Source: an uncultured Saprospiraceae bacterium | GTDB lineage: Bacteria; Bacteroidota; Bacteroidia; Chitinophagales; Saprospiraceae | Direction: 5' to 3' | Assembly (NCBI GenBank): GCA_938015435.1 | Contig: CALLPN010000044.1 | Span: 1 to 41,498 of the forward strand | Length of the DNA: 41,498 nt | Shown here: one piece after another, positions 1 to 8,282 of the stretch | Numbering within the stretch: position 1 is the first letter of the stretch | Layout: the number at the start of each line of letters is the position of its first letter | Notes under the pieces: generated by a model | Database searches by the model: none | What the model saw: the letters and a program-made list of their open reading frames with translations, nothing else | What the model was told of the DNA's origin: nothing | Program-made: the position numbers and the translations under genes

Positions 1-128
1 TCTCCTTCAGCGATTGAACTACCGTTTAATCCATTTACATGAACAAACACATCTTTTCCACCGTCGTCTGGTGTGATGAATCCGAATCCTTTACTGTCAT
101 TAAAAAACTTTACTGTACCGTTACTCAT
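1..128 (-). CDS. Cold-shock domain protein (CspA family), 3' end cut by window edge
   Basis: Small nucleic-acid-binding protein of the cold-shock family, which binds single-stranded RNA/DNA and melts RNA structure in the cytoplasm. Read on the minus strand from the ATG at 128-126, the visible 42 codons begin MSNGTVKFFNDSKGFGFIT. The RNP1 motif KGFGFI lies at residues 13-18 and RNP2 VFVHV at about 27-31. The family is usually 63-70 residues, so about 25 C-terminal residues lie outside the window. The gene diverges from the TPR-CHAT gene across roughly 350 bases. Family assignment is secure; which paralogue it is cannot be told. Confidence 0.93.
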   Translation of the reverse strand, partial: MSNGTVKFFNDSKGFGFITPDDGGKDVFVHVNGLNGSSIAEG

Positions 129-481
129 TGTTATTATATTATATATGTCTACTGGCTAGATATAAGATTAATATCCCCACCACACTGCAATATACGTCTA
201 TTTCATGTATTTAGTTTCATCTTATTACATTTTCCACTTAAAAAATTGAAAAATTTCGATTTTTAATGGTTTTTACCCATTTCAAAGCTCATAATTAGCT
301 GAAAACGATAAGCAAAATTAAATCTTTCTAAGATCGATCTAAACGAAATATAGCCCTCGCACCCTATTGTGTATAAAAGGTAGCATCAACCCAACCTGAT
401 ATTATTTAAATAGTCTTAACAATATCTAATCCCCAAGTAATACTATGTTATATATTTATAGCGTACAATTAAATAGAAAGT
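129..481. other. Divergent intergenic region between csp and the TPR-CHAT gene
   Basis: AT-rich stretch of about 350 bases separating two divergent genes. I find no convincing ORF, RNA gene or terminator. It must carry both promoters and probably the 5' leader of the cold-shock gene, which in this family is often long and structured. I could not pick a confident TAnnTTTG box on either strand. Confidence 0.5.
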
Positions 482-3400
482 TTGCTTTACACGTTATTAA
501 ATTCTGAAGGTTTAAAATTGAAGCCGTTTTCGTTATCATCGATGATTTTGATTCTTATGCTGTCCTGTATCCTTATGAAAGGGCAATCCAAGATTGAAAT
601 AAGAAAAGATATCATTATTGCCGATAGTCTCTTACATTCTGCAGAATACGATCTCGCTCTAATTACTTATCAGAAAACATTAGATCAAATCGAAAATGAG
701 CCTTGGCATTCTGAGATTGTAATGTGCAGAAATCAAATCAGTGATATCCTTATTATAAAATCAAAATTTAGTGAAGCTCTATCCATACTACAAGACAACT
801 TAGCTTACGGTCAACAAAATCTAGAGAAGCAGGATATTCTGATTGCAGACATACATCATTACTTAGGCATTGCATTAATGAAGATAGGAAAATTAGATGA
901 AGCCTTAGATCGACATAGTACATCCTTACAAATAAAAATAGCGGCAAATTCAGACTCCATTTCCTTAGCCAGATCATATTTGCAAATAGGACACACATAT
1001 TTGTATAAAAATAATGAAACCCCAGCTTATGAAAACTTACAACAAGCGCTGAAATATTCTAAGAATAGTAAGCCTAGTCATATTGTTTTAGCTCGAACGT
1101 ATAGACACCTAGGAAACTACTACTATGGATTAATGGACTATAACTTATCCTTAGAGTATAACCTTAAAGCCGTAGAAATACTTAAAAATGTTTGCTCCGA
1201 TAAGGACATCCTGTTCGCCACAACATATGGAAACATAGCTGAGCTATATGCGAAGATGGGTAACTTAGATAACGCAAAAGCGTATTCCGAAAAATCATTA
1301 CAAGTATCTATACTTAACAAAGCAAATCAATCAATCGCTTTAAGTCTAACAAATCTAGCGTTGCTTTATGAAAAAAACACGAAATATAAGAAAGCTCTAG
1401 AAACATATAAAAAAGCATTAGATTACTTTATCATCATCTTCCCATCAAAAGATCATGTTAGAATAGCTAATACTTACCAATACCTAGGAAACGTATATTT
1501 AAAACTCGGCAATAATAAAGAGGCCAAAAAGGAGTTTGAGAAAGCTCTGATGATAAGAGAGAATGACTACCTGAAAGGGAATGGGAACTATCTCTATTTG
1601 ATAGAACTTTACAATGGCTTAGGTAAAGTACACGAACAACAAAAGGACTTCAACAAATCACTAGAATTATACCAAAAAGCTTTTGAAATAGGACAAAATA
1701 AGACATTAAAAATAAGTAGTAATCCTTTATTCCAAATCGCCACATACAACAATATAGCTCGCGCAAAATTAAATCTCCAGGAACATACTAGCGCAATCAA
1801 AGACGTTTCTAATGCTATCGACATAAACACCTCTAATGGAGAGTCTAATTATAACAACTTACAACTATTAGATTCTTACATTATACAATTACAAATTATG
1901 CGAAGCCTTTGGCTTAGTAGATCTGACCAATCCTATCTCGACCGTTGTTATAATATTCTCTCTACTTGCGATTCACTCATCTATAGTATTCGTATTGGAT
2001 ACAAAGATGAATTTGACAGAATCTCATTCAACCAAAAGGCGCATCAATACTTCGAAATTGGTATTGATGTTCTATTCCAACTTTACACTCAAACTAATAA
2101 AGCCGAATACATCAATGATGCGTTTAGCTTAATGGAAAGATCACGTGCAAATTCATTGTATCTGGGGATACAAGAAAACGAAGCATTGAAATATGGTACT
2201 ATTCCTGATTCAGTAATAATATTTGAAAAACAACTAAAGCAAAATATTGCATCTATTGAAAAAAATGTATATCACAAATACACCCTACAAGGAAATAATG
2301 AATTAACTGAATTACAAAATAAACTGTTCAATTTAAAATCCCAATACAGGTTATTTATTCAAAACCTAGAAGCAGAACATCCTAAGTACTTTGAACTCAA
2401 ATATGAATCTCAAAAGTATGAAGCTCGTGATATCCAAAACAACTTAAATAACTTCGAAGCGATAATAAGTTATTTGGTGACTGAAAAATCTATTTTCAGC
2501 ATCAATATGACTAAAGACAATTTAAAATTATTTAAAATAAAAAAACCTGAAAACTGGCAACTCCTGATTTCTAAGTTTAGAGACTTAATATCAAACACAC
2601 AGAACATTGGCAATGAATTAAATTATAATGAAAATTTAGATTCTTTCATTCTATCATCTACCCAATTGTATAATACACTCATGGAACCTCACTTAGGTAT
2701 TACCCAAAAAAAAATATCAAAACTCTATATCATACCTGACGAAAAGCTATGTTTCCTTCCTTTTGAAATTCTAATTCCTGAAGAACAAATTCAAAAAAAA
2801 GACTATAAAAAATTACCCTATCTTATTAAAGACTACACCATTGGATACTCTTACTCTGCTAGAATATTCGGCAGTCAAGAAAAAAATGAATCACAAAAAA
2901 GCACTAAACCTTATGGCGGATTTGCACCATCCTATACAGTCAATAATAATCTAATAATAATTAGCGATAATATAGATAGTGAAAATAGAATAGCTTCCAA
3001 CCTCAAGAATCTCCCTGCGATCCAGAATGAAATTCAATACAATGCAAAAATCCTTAATGGCGATTTCTTTATCAGCGAATACGGATCTAAAGAAGCATTT
3101 ATTGCCAATGCTCACAAATATCAAATACTACACTTGGGGATGCATGCCATAGTGAACAACGATAATCCATTAAGATCTACACTTATTTTTGGCAATCAAA
3201 AAAACAAACCTTACGATAACCTATTAGACATTGGAGACATATACAACTTGAACATTTCAGCTGACCTTACTATCCTTAGCGCTTGTAATACGGCATATGG
3301 CAGACTATATAAGGGAGAAGGCCCTATTAGCCTCAATCGTGCCTTCAGGTACGCGGGTTGTCCAAATATGATAACGAGTCTATGGCAAGTTCCAGATATC

Positions 3401-3664
3401 CAAACCGCTCAAATAACAAGTACATTCCTGAAAGAACTTAAGAGTGGATCTCTAAAAGAAGAAAGTCTAAGAAATGCAAAATTATCTTACCTAGAGGATT
3501 GTCCAATAAGTAAAGCACATCCCATTTATTGGGCAGGATTCATCTCCTCAGGAAACAACAAACCAATTAAAATGCAAACAGATTCAAATAGAATGTACAT
3601 CATGTCGCCGTTATTTTTATTTATTCTGATTTTCGGATGGCTTGGGTATAAGAAAATAAAATAA
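482..3664 (+). CDS. Exported TPR-repeat protein with C-terminal CHAT (caspase-like) domain
   Basis: Likely an envelope-located signalling protease or scaffold. An N-terminal hydrophobic stretch ending in KGQS (about residues 21-36) looks like a signal sequence; it also contains LMLSC, so a lipoprotein is possible. Many TPR units follow (about residues 50-480, with repeated A..Y..K/EKAL patterns), then a helical linker. The CHAT domain spans about residues 690-1030. The caspase-like dyad is visible as His888 in HLGMHA and Cys935 in SACNTAYG, followed by SLWQVPD. A final hydrophobic helix (about 1043-1056) ends in basic residues, suggesting C-terminal membrane anchoring. The start is uncertain: 482 is a TTG, another TTG lies at 518, and the first ATG is at 542. 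The latter would leave a signal peptide without a basic n-region, so I favour a TTG. CHAT proteases in other bacteria cleave partner proteins; no obvious substrate gene is adjacent. Confidence 0.85.
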   Translation: MLYTLLNSEGLKLKPFSLSSMILILMLSCILMKGQSKIEIRKDIIIADSLLHSAEYDLALITYQKTLDQIENEPWHSEIVMCRNQISDILIIKSKFSEALSILQDNLAYGQQNLEKQDILIADIHHYLGIALMKIGKLDEALDRHSTSLQIKIAANSDSISLARSYLQIGHTYLYKNNETPAYENLQQALKYSKNSKPSHIVLARTYRHLGNYYYGLMDYNLSLEYNLKAVEILKNVCSDKDILFATTYGNIAELYAKMGNLDNAKAYSEKSLQVSILNKANQSIALSLTNLALLYEKNTKYKKALETYKKALDYFIIIFPSKDHVRIANTYQYLGNVYLKLGNNKEAKKEFEKALMIRENDYLKGNGNYLYLIELYNGLGKVHEQQKDFNKSLELYQKAFEIGQNKTLKISSNPLFQIATYNNIARAKLNLQEHTSAIKDVSNAIDINTSNGESNYNNLQLLDSYIIQLQIMRSLWLSRSDQSYLDRCYNILSTCDSLIYSIRIGYKDEFDRISFNQKAHQYFEIGIDVLFQLYTQTNKAEYINDAFSLMERSRANSLYLGIQENEALKYGTIPDSVIIFEKQLKQNIASIEKNVYHKYTLQGNNELTELQNKLFNLKSQYRLFIQNLEAEHPKYFELKYESQKYEARDIQNNLNNFEAIISYLVTEKSIFSINMTKDNLKLFKIKKPENWQLLISKFRDLISNTQNIGNELNYNENLDSFILSSTQLYNTLMEPHLGITQKKISKLYIIPDEKLCFLPFEILIPEEQIQKKDYKKLPYLIKDYTIGYSYSARIFGSQEKNESQKSTKPYGGFAPSYTVNNNLIIISDNIDSENRIASNLKNLPAIQNEIQYNAKILNGDFFISEYGSKEAFIANAHKYQILHLGMHAIVNNDNPLRSTLIFGNQKNKPYDNLLDIGDIYNLNISADLTILSACNTAYGRLYKGEGPISLNRAFRYAGCPNMITSLWQVPDIQTAQITSTFLKELKSGSLKEESLRNAKLSYLEDCPISKAHPIYWAGFISSGNNKPIKMQTDSNRMYIMSPLFLFILIFGWLGYKKIK

Positions 3665-3740
3665 GCTCGAAATGGTTAGAACTCTATTAATTGAATCCAT
3701 AATAGAAACCTTCTCTGTGTTATAGATATATACTTCTACA

Positions 3741-4463
3741 TTAAAGTCCCTTCCGTGTTCTTTTCCTTAATTTGAATATTCGATCTTTATAATACCCCTT
3801 CAATTCATCCACAAAGGTCAATGGATTATCATATTCAGTCAAGACCTTATAAAGGTGACTATCTCTTACAGAAACAATTCCTTTTTCTAATCGTTCTTTT
3901 TCTTGTTGTAAATAGTCGACCTTTTCGACAACTTTAATATTCAAAGCCGATTCTCCTAAAACAACAGCAGTATTACCTTTGAAAATATGAGCATGGTAGG
4001 CCTGTAATGTTTCTAGGCTTTCGGTCTTGTATATTTCAATAAGCCTACTAGTAACTTCTGTTGCTACATCAGTCTCTTCCTTATCCATATAGAACTTGTC
4101 CGGATGTACATGTAACATCGCCTCTTTGTAGAGTCTTTTCTTCTCCTTTTGTTGTTCTGTTGAAACATCTTTTTTTATGACCTTTGAAACAACTCTGATA
4201 GCATTAGATTCCTGATAATTTTTACCTCGCTTCTTCTGTTCTAATCTCTTTGCTTTTTTTGCTTTCTTGATTTGCTTGTACAACACAAACAATTCCTGTG
4301 ACTCAACAATCAATTCCCCAATATGAGATCGAAGAAGAATTTCAAAATTTAAGATATGCTTCTCAAGCGATTCCAATTCTTGCTTTAACAACCGAATCTC
4401 TTCCAATAGTATTTTTTGATCTGATTGGGTGAAATCAGGAAGATTATTTTTAGACATGATCAT
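3741..4463 (-). CDS. Coiled-coil protein with a J-domain-like HPD segment
   Basis: Protein of 240 residues. Residues about 12-75 are strongly helical and charged, with a lysine-rich stretch (KKAKKAKRLEQKK), consistent with a coiled coil. Residues about 103-160 resemble a J-domain: a basic helix II (KEKKRLYKEAMLHV), the diagnostic HPD at 120-122, then an acidic helix III. J-domains stimulate Hsp70 (DnaK) ATPase through HPD, so a specialised co-chaperone is a reasonable inference. There is no Gly/Phe region or zinc-finger domain, so it is not DnaJ. It starts 12 bases after the VOC gene ends, implying co-transcription. ATGs at codons 1 and 3 are both possible starts. I do not recognise a named family. 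Confidence 0.6.
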   Translation of the reverse strand: MIMSKNNLPDFTQSDQKILLEEIRLLKQELESLEKHILNFEILLRSHIGELIVESQELFVLYKQIKKAKKAKRLEQKKRGKNYQESNAIRVVSKVIKKDVSTEQQKEKKRLYKEAMLHVHPDKFYMDKEETDVATEVTSRLIEIYKTESLETLQAYHAHIFKGNTAVVLGESALNIKVVEKVDYLQQEKERLEKGIVSVRDSHLYKVLTEYDNPLTFVDELKGYYKDRIFKLRKRTRKGL

Positions 4464-4475
4464 AAAGAGTATTAT

Positions 4476-4868
4476 CTATTGAGAATCGCCAAATTTAGGC
4501 TCCAACAATTCAATCCTATTATTAAACGGATCATAAAAAGAAAACCTATTAAAAAGTGGCAAGGGATTATCTTCTTTAATTTCTGTTCCATTACTCAATA
4601 AATAATCCTTTATACTTTGAAGGCCTACTACTTCAAAGGCTGGATGTCTTTTGGATTGATTGTTTAGATCTTCTACACCAATGTGCAACTCAACGTCTCC
4701 AATCTCCAACCAAAATCCACCATTTTCTTTTAGATCGTCTGGCTTTTGAATTTCTTTCAAGCCTAATAAACCACAATAGAACTCTCTTGCTTCTTCCTCT
4801 TTATTGAGTGGTATACAAATTTGAATATGATTTAATCTTACAAATTTTATTTTTATCCTCTCTTTCAT
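4476..4868 (-). CDS. VOC superfamily (glyoxalase/bleomycin-resistance fold) protein
   Basis: 130-residue single-module vicinal-oxygen-chelate protein, the usual size for one βαβββ pair that works as a dimer. Visible features are LNHIQICIP near the N-terminus (His14), ELHIGVE (His62), and the C-terminal signature FYDPFNNRIELLEP with Glu120. These are the positions used for metal binding in the glyoxalase/fosfomycin-resistance group. Substrate cannot be deduced; VOC members include lyases, dioxygenases and drug-binding proteins. It is the first gene of a two-gene minus-strand unit with the J-domain-like protein 12 bases downstream. Confidence 0.85.
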   Translation of the reverse strand: MKERIKIKFVRLNHIQICIPLNKEEEAREFYCGLLGLKEIQKPDDLKENGGFWLEIGDVELHIGVEDLNNQSKRHPAFEVVGLQSIKDYLLSNGTEIKEDNPLPLFNRFSFYDPFNNRIELLEPKFGDSQ

Positions 4869-4977
4869 ACTAAGTTTCTATGTTGTTACTGTAAGATTTT
4901 AAGATCTGAAAGCACATTCAGGGATATCCGGAAAATTTATTTTTAGATCCAATTTCCATAAACTATTCTCGTACTTC

Positions 4978-7251
4978 CTATCCATCACTCTTGGCTTCCA
5001 ACCAAGCCCGATGTGCTTTTATCTGATTCAACTCTCCATAGCTTACATCGTAACCCATCTTAACTCTTAGATCACCAAACCCTTCAAACTTGATGGTATC
5101 GAAAGATTCCATCATTTGAGCTACCTTCTCTTCTTTCATCAAATCTGTTATTGGAATTTCACCTTCTTTGATCCAATGCGATAAATGGGTTTCTATGGTA
5201 GACGCTGCCATAGATCTGATTTCTGAGATTGCTTTTACCGTTAGACCATCGCGATAAAGTTGTAGCGTAATATCTTTCGTTGCACCTTTTTTAGATGTGG
5301 AAATAATAGGCTTAGAATTTGCTTCTAGATCCGACCTTTTGTATACCGTCGCATCTTTACCTAGATTATCTTCTCCTATGGTGAGACCATATAGACGATC
5401 CATCTTCTTCCAGAGCTGATCGTAAAATTCGGTTTGTAGCTTGATATATTTTTTAGTCTTAGCTTTGAGTTGATATTCAGGTATGTGCGTACTGAGAGGC
5501 TTGAGGGCTTTCTCATGTATCTGCTCTGTAAAGTAATTGATACCCTTGGATGTCTTAGTGTATATCAGTTCTATATAAGTCTCATCCGATCCCATCTCTC
5601 TGATCCATCGCGAAAGATAGCCATCGAAATCAGTAGATACCGCTAATAGATTAAGTAGTTGTTTCTTGATGTTGTCTACTATAATGTACACCCTATCTTT
5701 ATGCGGTACTGAAGAGTCCGATATGTGATCATGTATCTCTTCTACCCTATCTACTAACTTGGTCATAGAAAATACTTTCCTGATCGACTCCAAGGAATAA
5801 GCTTTCTTAGCATCCGGTAGTGCAGTCATAGCGTGAGAAAGGTCAGGCATCTCATCATGAAATTGTACTATCCTTGGATCGACAAATACATTACGAGCTG
5901 TAATAGGACTAATCAATGTCAATCCTTCTAAAGAAGTACATCTGCTCAATGCTACATAAGCCTGACCAGCTGCAAAACTCTTAGAAAGATCCATTCTTAC
6001 TTTATCAAGGGTTAAACCTTGACTCTTATGCACAGTGACAGCCCAAGCTAATCTTATCGGAAATTGAATAAACTCCCCTAGCACTTCTGATTCTATCTTG
6101 TTTTCTGCATTGATCGTGTACTTTTCATTTTTCCATTCCACTTTCTCTATCCATGCAGTAGACTTATCACTTATAAATTCTACTCTGATCAAATCCTCTT
6201 CTCTATCGTAGTTGAGCACTTTAGCGATCTTACCATTATAGTATAATCCTTCCGATTCATTACGAGTAAACATAATGATAGCCCCAACTTTCAATCTTAT
6301 CTCTGCAGCTACAGGGTATGCGTTTTCATTAAACTTACCCGTAATCTTAGCCTTAAATTTCTTTACTGGTTCTTCTATCTCAGCCAGTTTTTTTTGATTG
6401 ATTTGATCTGCAATAGCATTATGAGTGCACAACGTTATGATCTCTTCATCTTCCACTTCTTCGGCATCGTATTGTTGATTTAGCAGTTTAAGGTCTTCTT
6501 CGTTAACTATCCCATCTCTAATACGGTTGAGTGTATCCAAGAAGACATCATCTTTTTGTCGATATACTTTGGTCAATTCTACACAGAGCGCATTACACTG
6601 TTGAAATACATGTGAAGAAAAGAAGTAACCTGTTCTATAATAATGCTTAAGTACATCCCATGTATAATCCTTAATGACTGGCGGCAACTGATATAAATCT
6701 CCGATCATAATCACTTGTACTCCACCAAAAGGATCTGCACGTCTTCTAACAGTCCTCAAGACAAAATCTATGGCATCTAACATATCGGCACGGACCATAC
6801 TCACTTCATCGATCACTAAAGTATCCATCTCACGAAGTAAATTCAGCTTCTCCTTATTGTACTTCATATGCCGTCTCAGCATAGATCTGCTAGTGACGGA
6901 TTGGGATTCAGGATACTTATCATCTGGGACAAAAGCCGTCAAAGGCAATGTCAGTAATGAGTGTATTGTAACACCACCTGCATTGATGGCCGCTACACCT
7001 GTAGGAGCTACGACTACGATATTTTTATCCGTAGAATCGATAATCTCTTTGAGCAAGGTTGTCTTTCCTGATCCGGCTTTACCAGTAAGGAATAGATGCC
7101 TTCCTGTATGAAGCATATATTCTTTAGCAATATGCCTTTCTATGTTCTCTGTTTCTATATTCATGATCTCCGTCTCAAGGTAGTCATTTTCACTTTTTCG
7201 CCAAGGGAGATCAGATAGTATTTTGGGTTGGAGGTTAATGATAGGTGTCAT
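4978..7251 (-). CDS. Pif1/RecD-like superfamily 1 DNA helicase with C-terminal helix-turn-helix
   Basis: ATP-driven DNA helicase. SF1 motifs are clear: Walker A GKAGSGKTT (57-65), motif II IDEVS (147-151), GDLYQLPPV (184-192), YRQ (230-232), VTVHKSQG (405-412) and AYVALSR (431-437). Together these are characteristic of the Pif1/RecD branch. Residues about 455-650 are a helical spacer with an HRDC-like feel (low confidence). Residues about 658-693 form a helix-turn-helix of the kind found at the C-terminus of RecQ-type helicases (HTH_40-like): LYRDGLTVKAISEIR then STIETHLSHWI. The ATG at 7251 gives a 29-residue lead; an internal ATG at 7164 (MNIETENIERHIA) is a plausible alternative start. ssb lies upstream on the same strand but behind a terminator, so the two are neighbours rather than a clear operon. 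A role in replication-fork or G-quadruplex processing is inference from the Pif1 family. Confidence 0.88.
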   Translation of the reverse strand: MTPIINLQPKILSDLPWRKSENDYLETEIMNIETENIERHIAKEYMLHTGRHLFLTGKAGSGKTTLLKEIIDSTDKNIVVVAPTGVAAINAGGVTIHSLLTLPLTAFVPDDKYPESQSVTSRSMLRRHMKYNKEKLNLLREMDTLVIDEVSMVRADMLDAIDFVLRTVRRRADPFGGVQVIMIGDLYQLPPVIKDYTWDVLKHYYRTGYFFSSHVFQQCNALCVELTKVYRQKDDVFLDTLNRIRDGIVNEEDLKLLNQQYDAEEVEDEEIITLCTHNAIADQINQKKLAEIEEPVKKFKAKITGKFNENAYPVAAEIRLKVGAIIMFTRNESEGLYYNGKIAKVLNYDREEDLIRVEFISDKSTAWIEKVEWKNEKYTINAENKIESEVLGEFIQFPIRLAWAVTVHKSQGLTLDKVRMDLSKSFAAGQAYVALSRCTSLEGLTLISPITARNVFVDPRIVQFHDEMPDLSHAMTALPDAKKAYSLESIRKVFSMTKLVDRVEEIHDHISDSSVPHKDRVYIIVDNIKKQLLNLLAVSTDFDGYLSRWIREMGSDETYIELIYTKTSKGINYFTEQIHEKALKPLSTHIPEYQLKAKTKKYIKLQTEFYDQLWKKMDRLYGLTIGEDNLGKDATVYKRSDLEANSKPIISTSKKGATKDITLQLYRDGLTVKAISEIRSMAASTIETHLSHWIKEGEIPITDLMKEEKVAQMMESFDTIKFEGFGDLRVKMGYDVSYGELNQIKAHRAWLEAKSDG

Positions 7252-7333
7252 TCTAATTCGTTGATCTTATATATTATTACAGCTAGTTGTTGATTTTTAA
7301 CACTGATTTGAAATAATCTTAAATATCAAAATC

Positions 7334-7372
7334 AAAAAATGAGGCGAGCTAAATTTACTCGCTCTCATTTTC
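7334..7372 (-). terminator. Rho-independent terminator of ssb
   Basis: On the minus strand an arm ATGAG-A-GCGAG pairs with CTCGCCTCAT: 10 base pairs with one bulged A and a 9-base loop, followed by six T. It sits 63 bases beyond the ssb stop and before the helicase start, so it should insulate the two genes. Confidence 0.8.
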
Positions 7373-7434
7373 ATCGCTGTGGATATTTAATTTATATCAA
7401 TCTGGGCAATACACAATTGATAATATTTCATGAT

Positions 7435-7797
7435 CTAAAATGGTACTTCTTCACTTGCTACTTCATTCTTTACAAAAGAATTGAACTCTCTCGCTTTGAT
7501 CTCAGTGACGTATCTCGTATTACCTTCTTTATCTTCATATGAGCTATAAGTTAGTTTCCCTTTTACTAGGATTTGATCTCCTTTATTTACAATTTTTGCC
7601 ATTAGCTCAGCGGTCTTACCCCAAGCAATTATTCTATGCCATTGCGTTTCTTTTACTTTCTCCCCTTTGTTAGTATTGTAGTACTCGTTGGTTGCTAATG
7701 AAAATTTCACAAGTGCCACTCCTGATTTCGTAGTTAATAATTCTACATCTGCTCCTGCATTTCCGACTAGTTGTACTTCATTGTTAAATGTGCTCAT
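7435..7797 (-). CDS. ssb: Single-stranded DNA-binding protein
   Basis: SSB coats single-stranded DNA during replication, recombination and repair. The 120-residue product is one OB fold (about residues 1-105) with the family landmarks NEVQLVGNAGADVE, ETQWHRIIAWGKTAE and GKLTYSSYEDKEGNTRY. It ends in EEVPF, matching the conserved acidic ..PF tip that recruits partner proteins. The linker between OB fold and tip is very short, giving a compact SSB, shorter than the typical 150-180 residues. It is transcribed alone: a strong terminator follows, and the upstream region carries phased CGTTT repeats. Confidence 0.95.
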   Translation of the reverse strand: MSTFNNEVQLVGNAGADVELLTTKSGVALVKFSLATNEYYNTNKGEKVKETQWHRIIAWGKTAELMAKIVNKGDQILVKGKLTYSSYEDKEGNTRYVTEIKAREFNSFVKNEVASEEVPF

Positions 7798-7940
7798 AAT
7801 TATAATATTTAATGTGTGTTAGTATACTTACGTGTTTCGATAATATCTGATATGATACGTAAGCATTTGATAATAATAATCGCCAGATCCTCATCTGACT
7901 AATTGACAATGCAAATATCGGAGCAGCTACAGGTCGTATC

Positions 7941-7987
7941 CGTTTAATATTCGTTTACATACGTTTCTATACGTTTGTTATACATTT
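7941..7987. repeat. Helically phased CGTTT direct repeats
   Basis: CGTTT occurs at 7941, 7952, 7962 and 7972, with a degenerate CATTT at 7983, so spacings are 11, 10, 10 and 11 bases. Each copy sits in an AT-rich context (best copies are TACGTTT). Spacing of one helical turn puts every copy on the same face of the DNA, suggesting a cooperative protein-binding site. It ends about 145 bases upstream of the ssb start codon. Confidence 0.6.
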
Positions 7988-8183
7988 GCCAACGACTAAG
8001 CCACACCTAAACACCTGACTTACAATAACTTAAAAACAATTTGCATTAATTGAATAAAAAGACTAAAATATCTACCACTCAACAAATTGGTATAAATAAT
8101 TGCTTGCTGTTGGTTAATTCTTGAATAATTTATTTCAAACAAACACACTCAATATCATAGCGTTGATTCTCTTCATCTATTAA

Positions 8184-8215
8184 AAAAGCCCTCAGCAAAA
8201 CTGCTGAAGGCTTTC
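8184..8215 (-). terminator. Terminator after the PKD metalloprotease gene
   Basis: Arms at 8187-8197 and 8202-8212 pair with a single C/A mismatch around a 4-base loop. On the minus strand the hairpin is followed by a run of T. It lies about 70 bases beyond the stop of the large minus-strand gene. Confidence 0.8.
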
Positions 8216-8282
8216 AATATTATTTATGTTGAAGTCTTAGAATACTCAATTAGTGATTCTATTCTTTCTCAATACTGTGATC

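Larger units (their letters stand above)
7798..8282. other. Intergenic region upstream of ssb
   Basis: About 485 bases without an ORF. It contains the ssb promoter region, phased CGTTT repeats at 7941-7987, and near 8185-8215 the terminator of the large metalloprotease gene. Two TAnnTTTG boxes occur on the plus strand (7970-7977 and 7981-7988), but no plus-strand gene follows, so they are probably by-products of the repeat. Confidence 0.6.

Noticed and set aside
39..266. 75-codon plus-strand ORF at the left edge
   Set aside because: Runs antisense over the cold-shock gene and into AT-rich intergenic DNA; composition is not protein-like.
3683..3706. 7-base-pair inverted repeat TCTATTA/TAATAGA between convergent genes as a terminator
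   Set aside because: AT-only short stem and no T-run on either side.
7970..7988. Two plus-strand TAnnTTTG boxes as promoters
   Set aside because: No plus-strand gene follows for thousands of bases; they arise from the phased CGTTT repeat.
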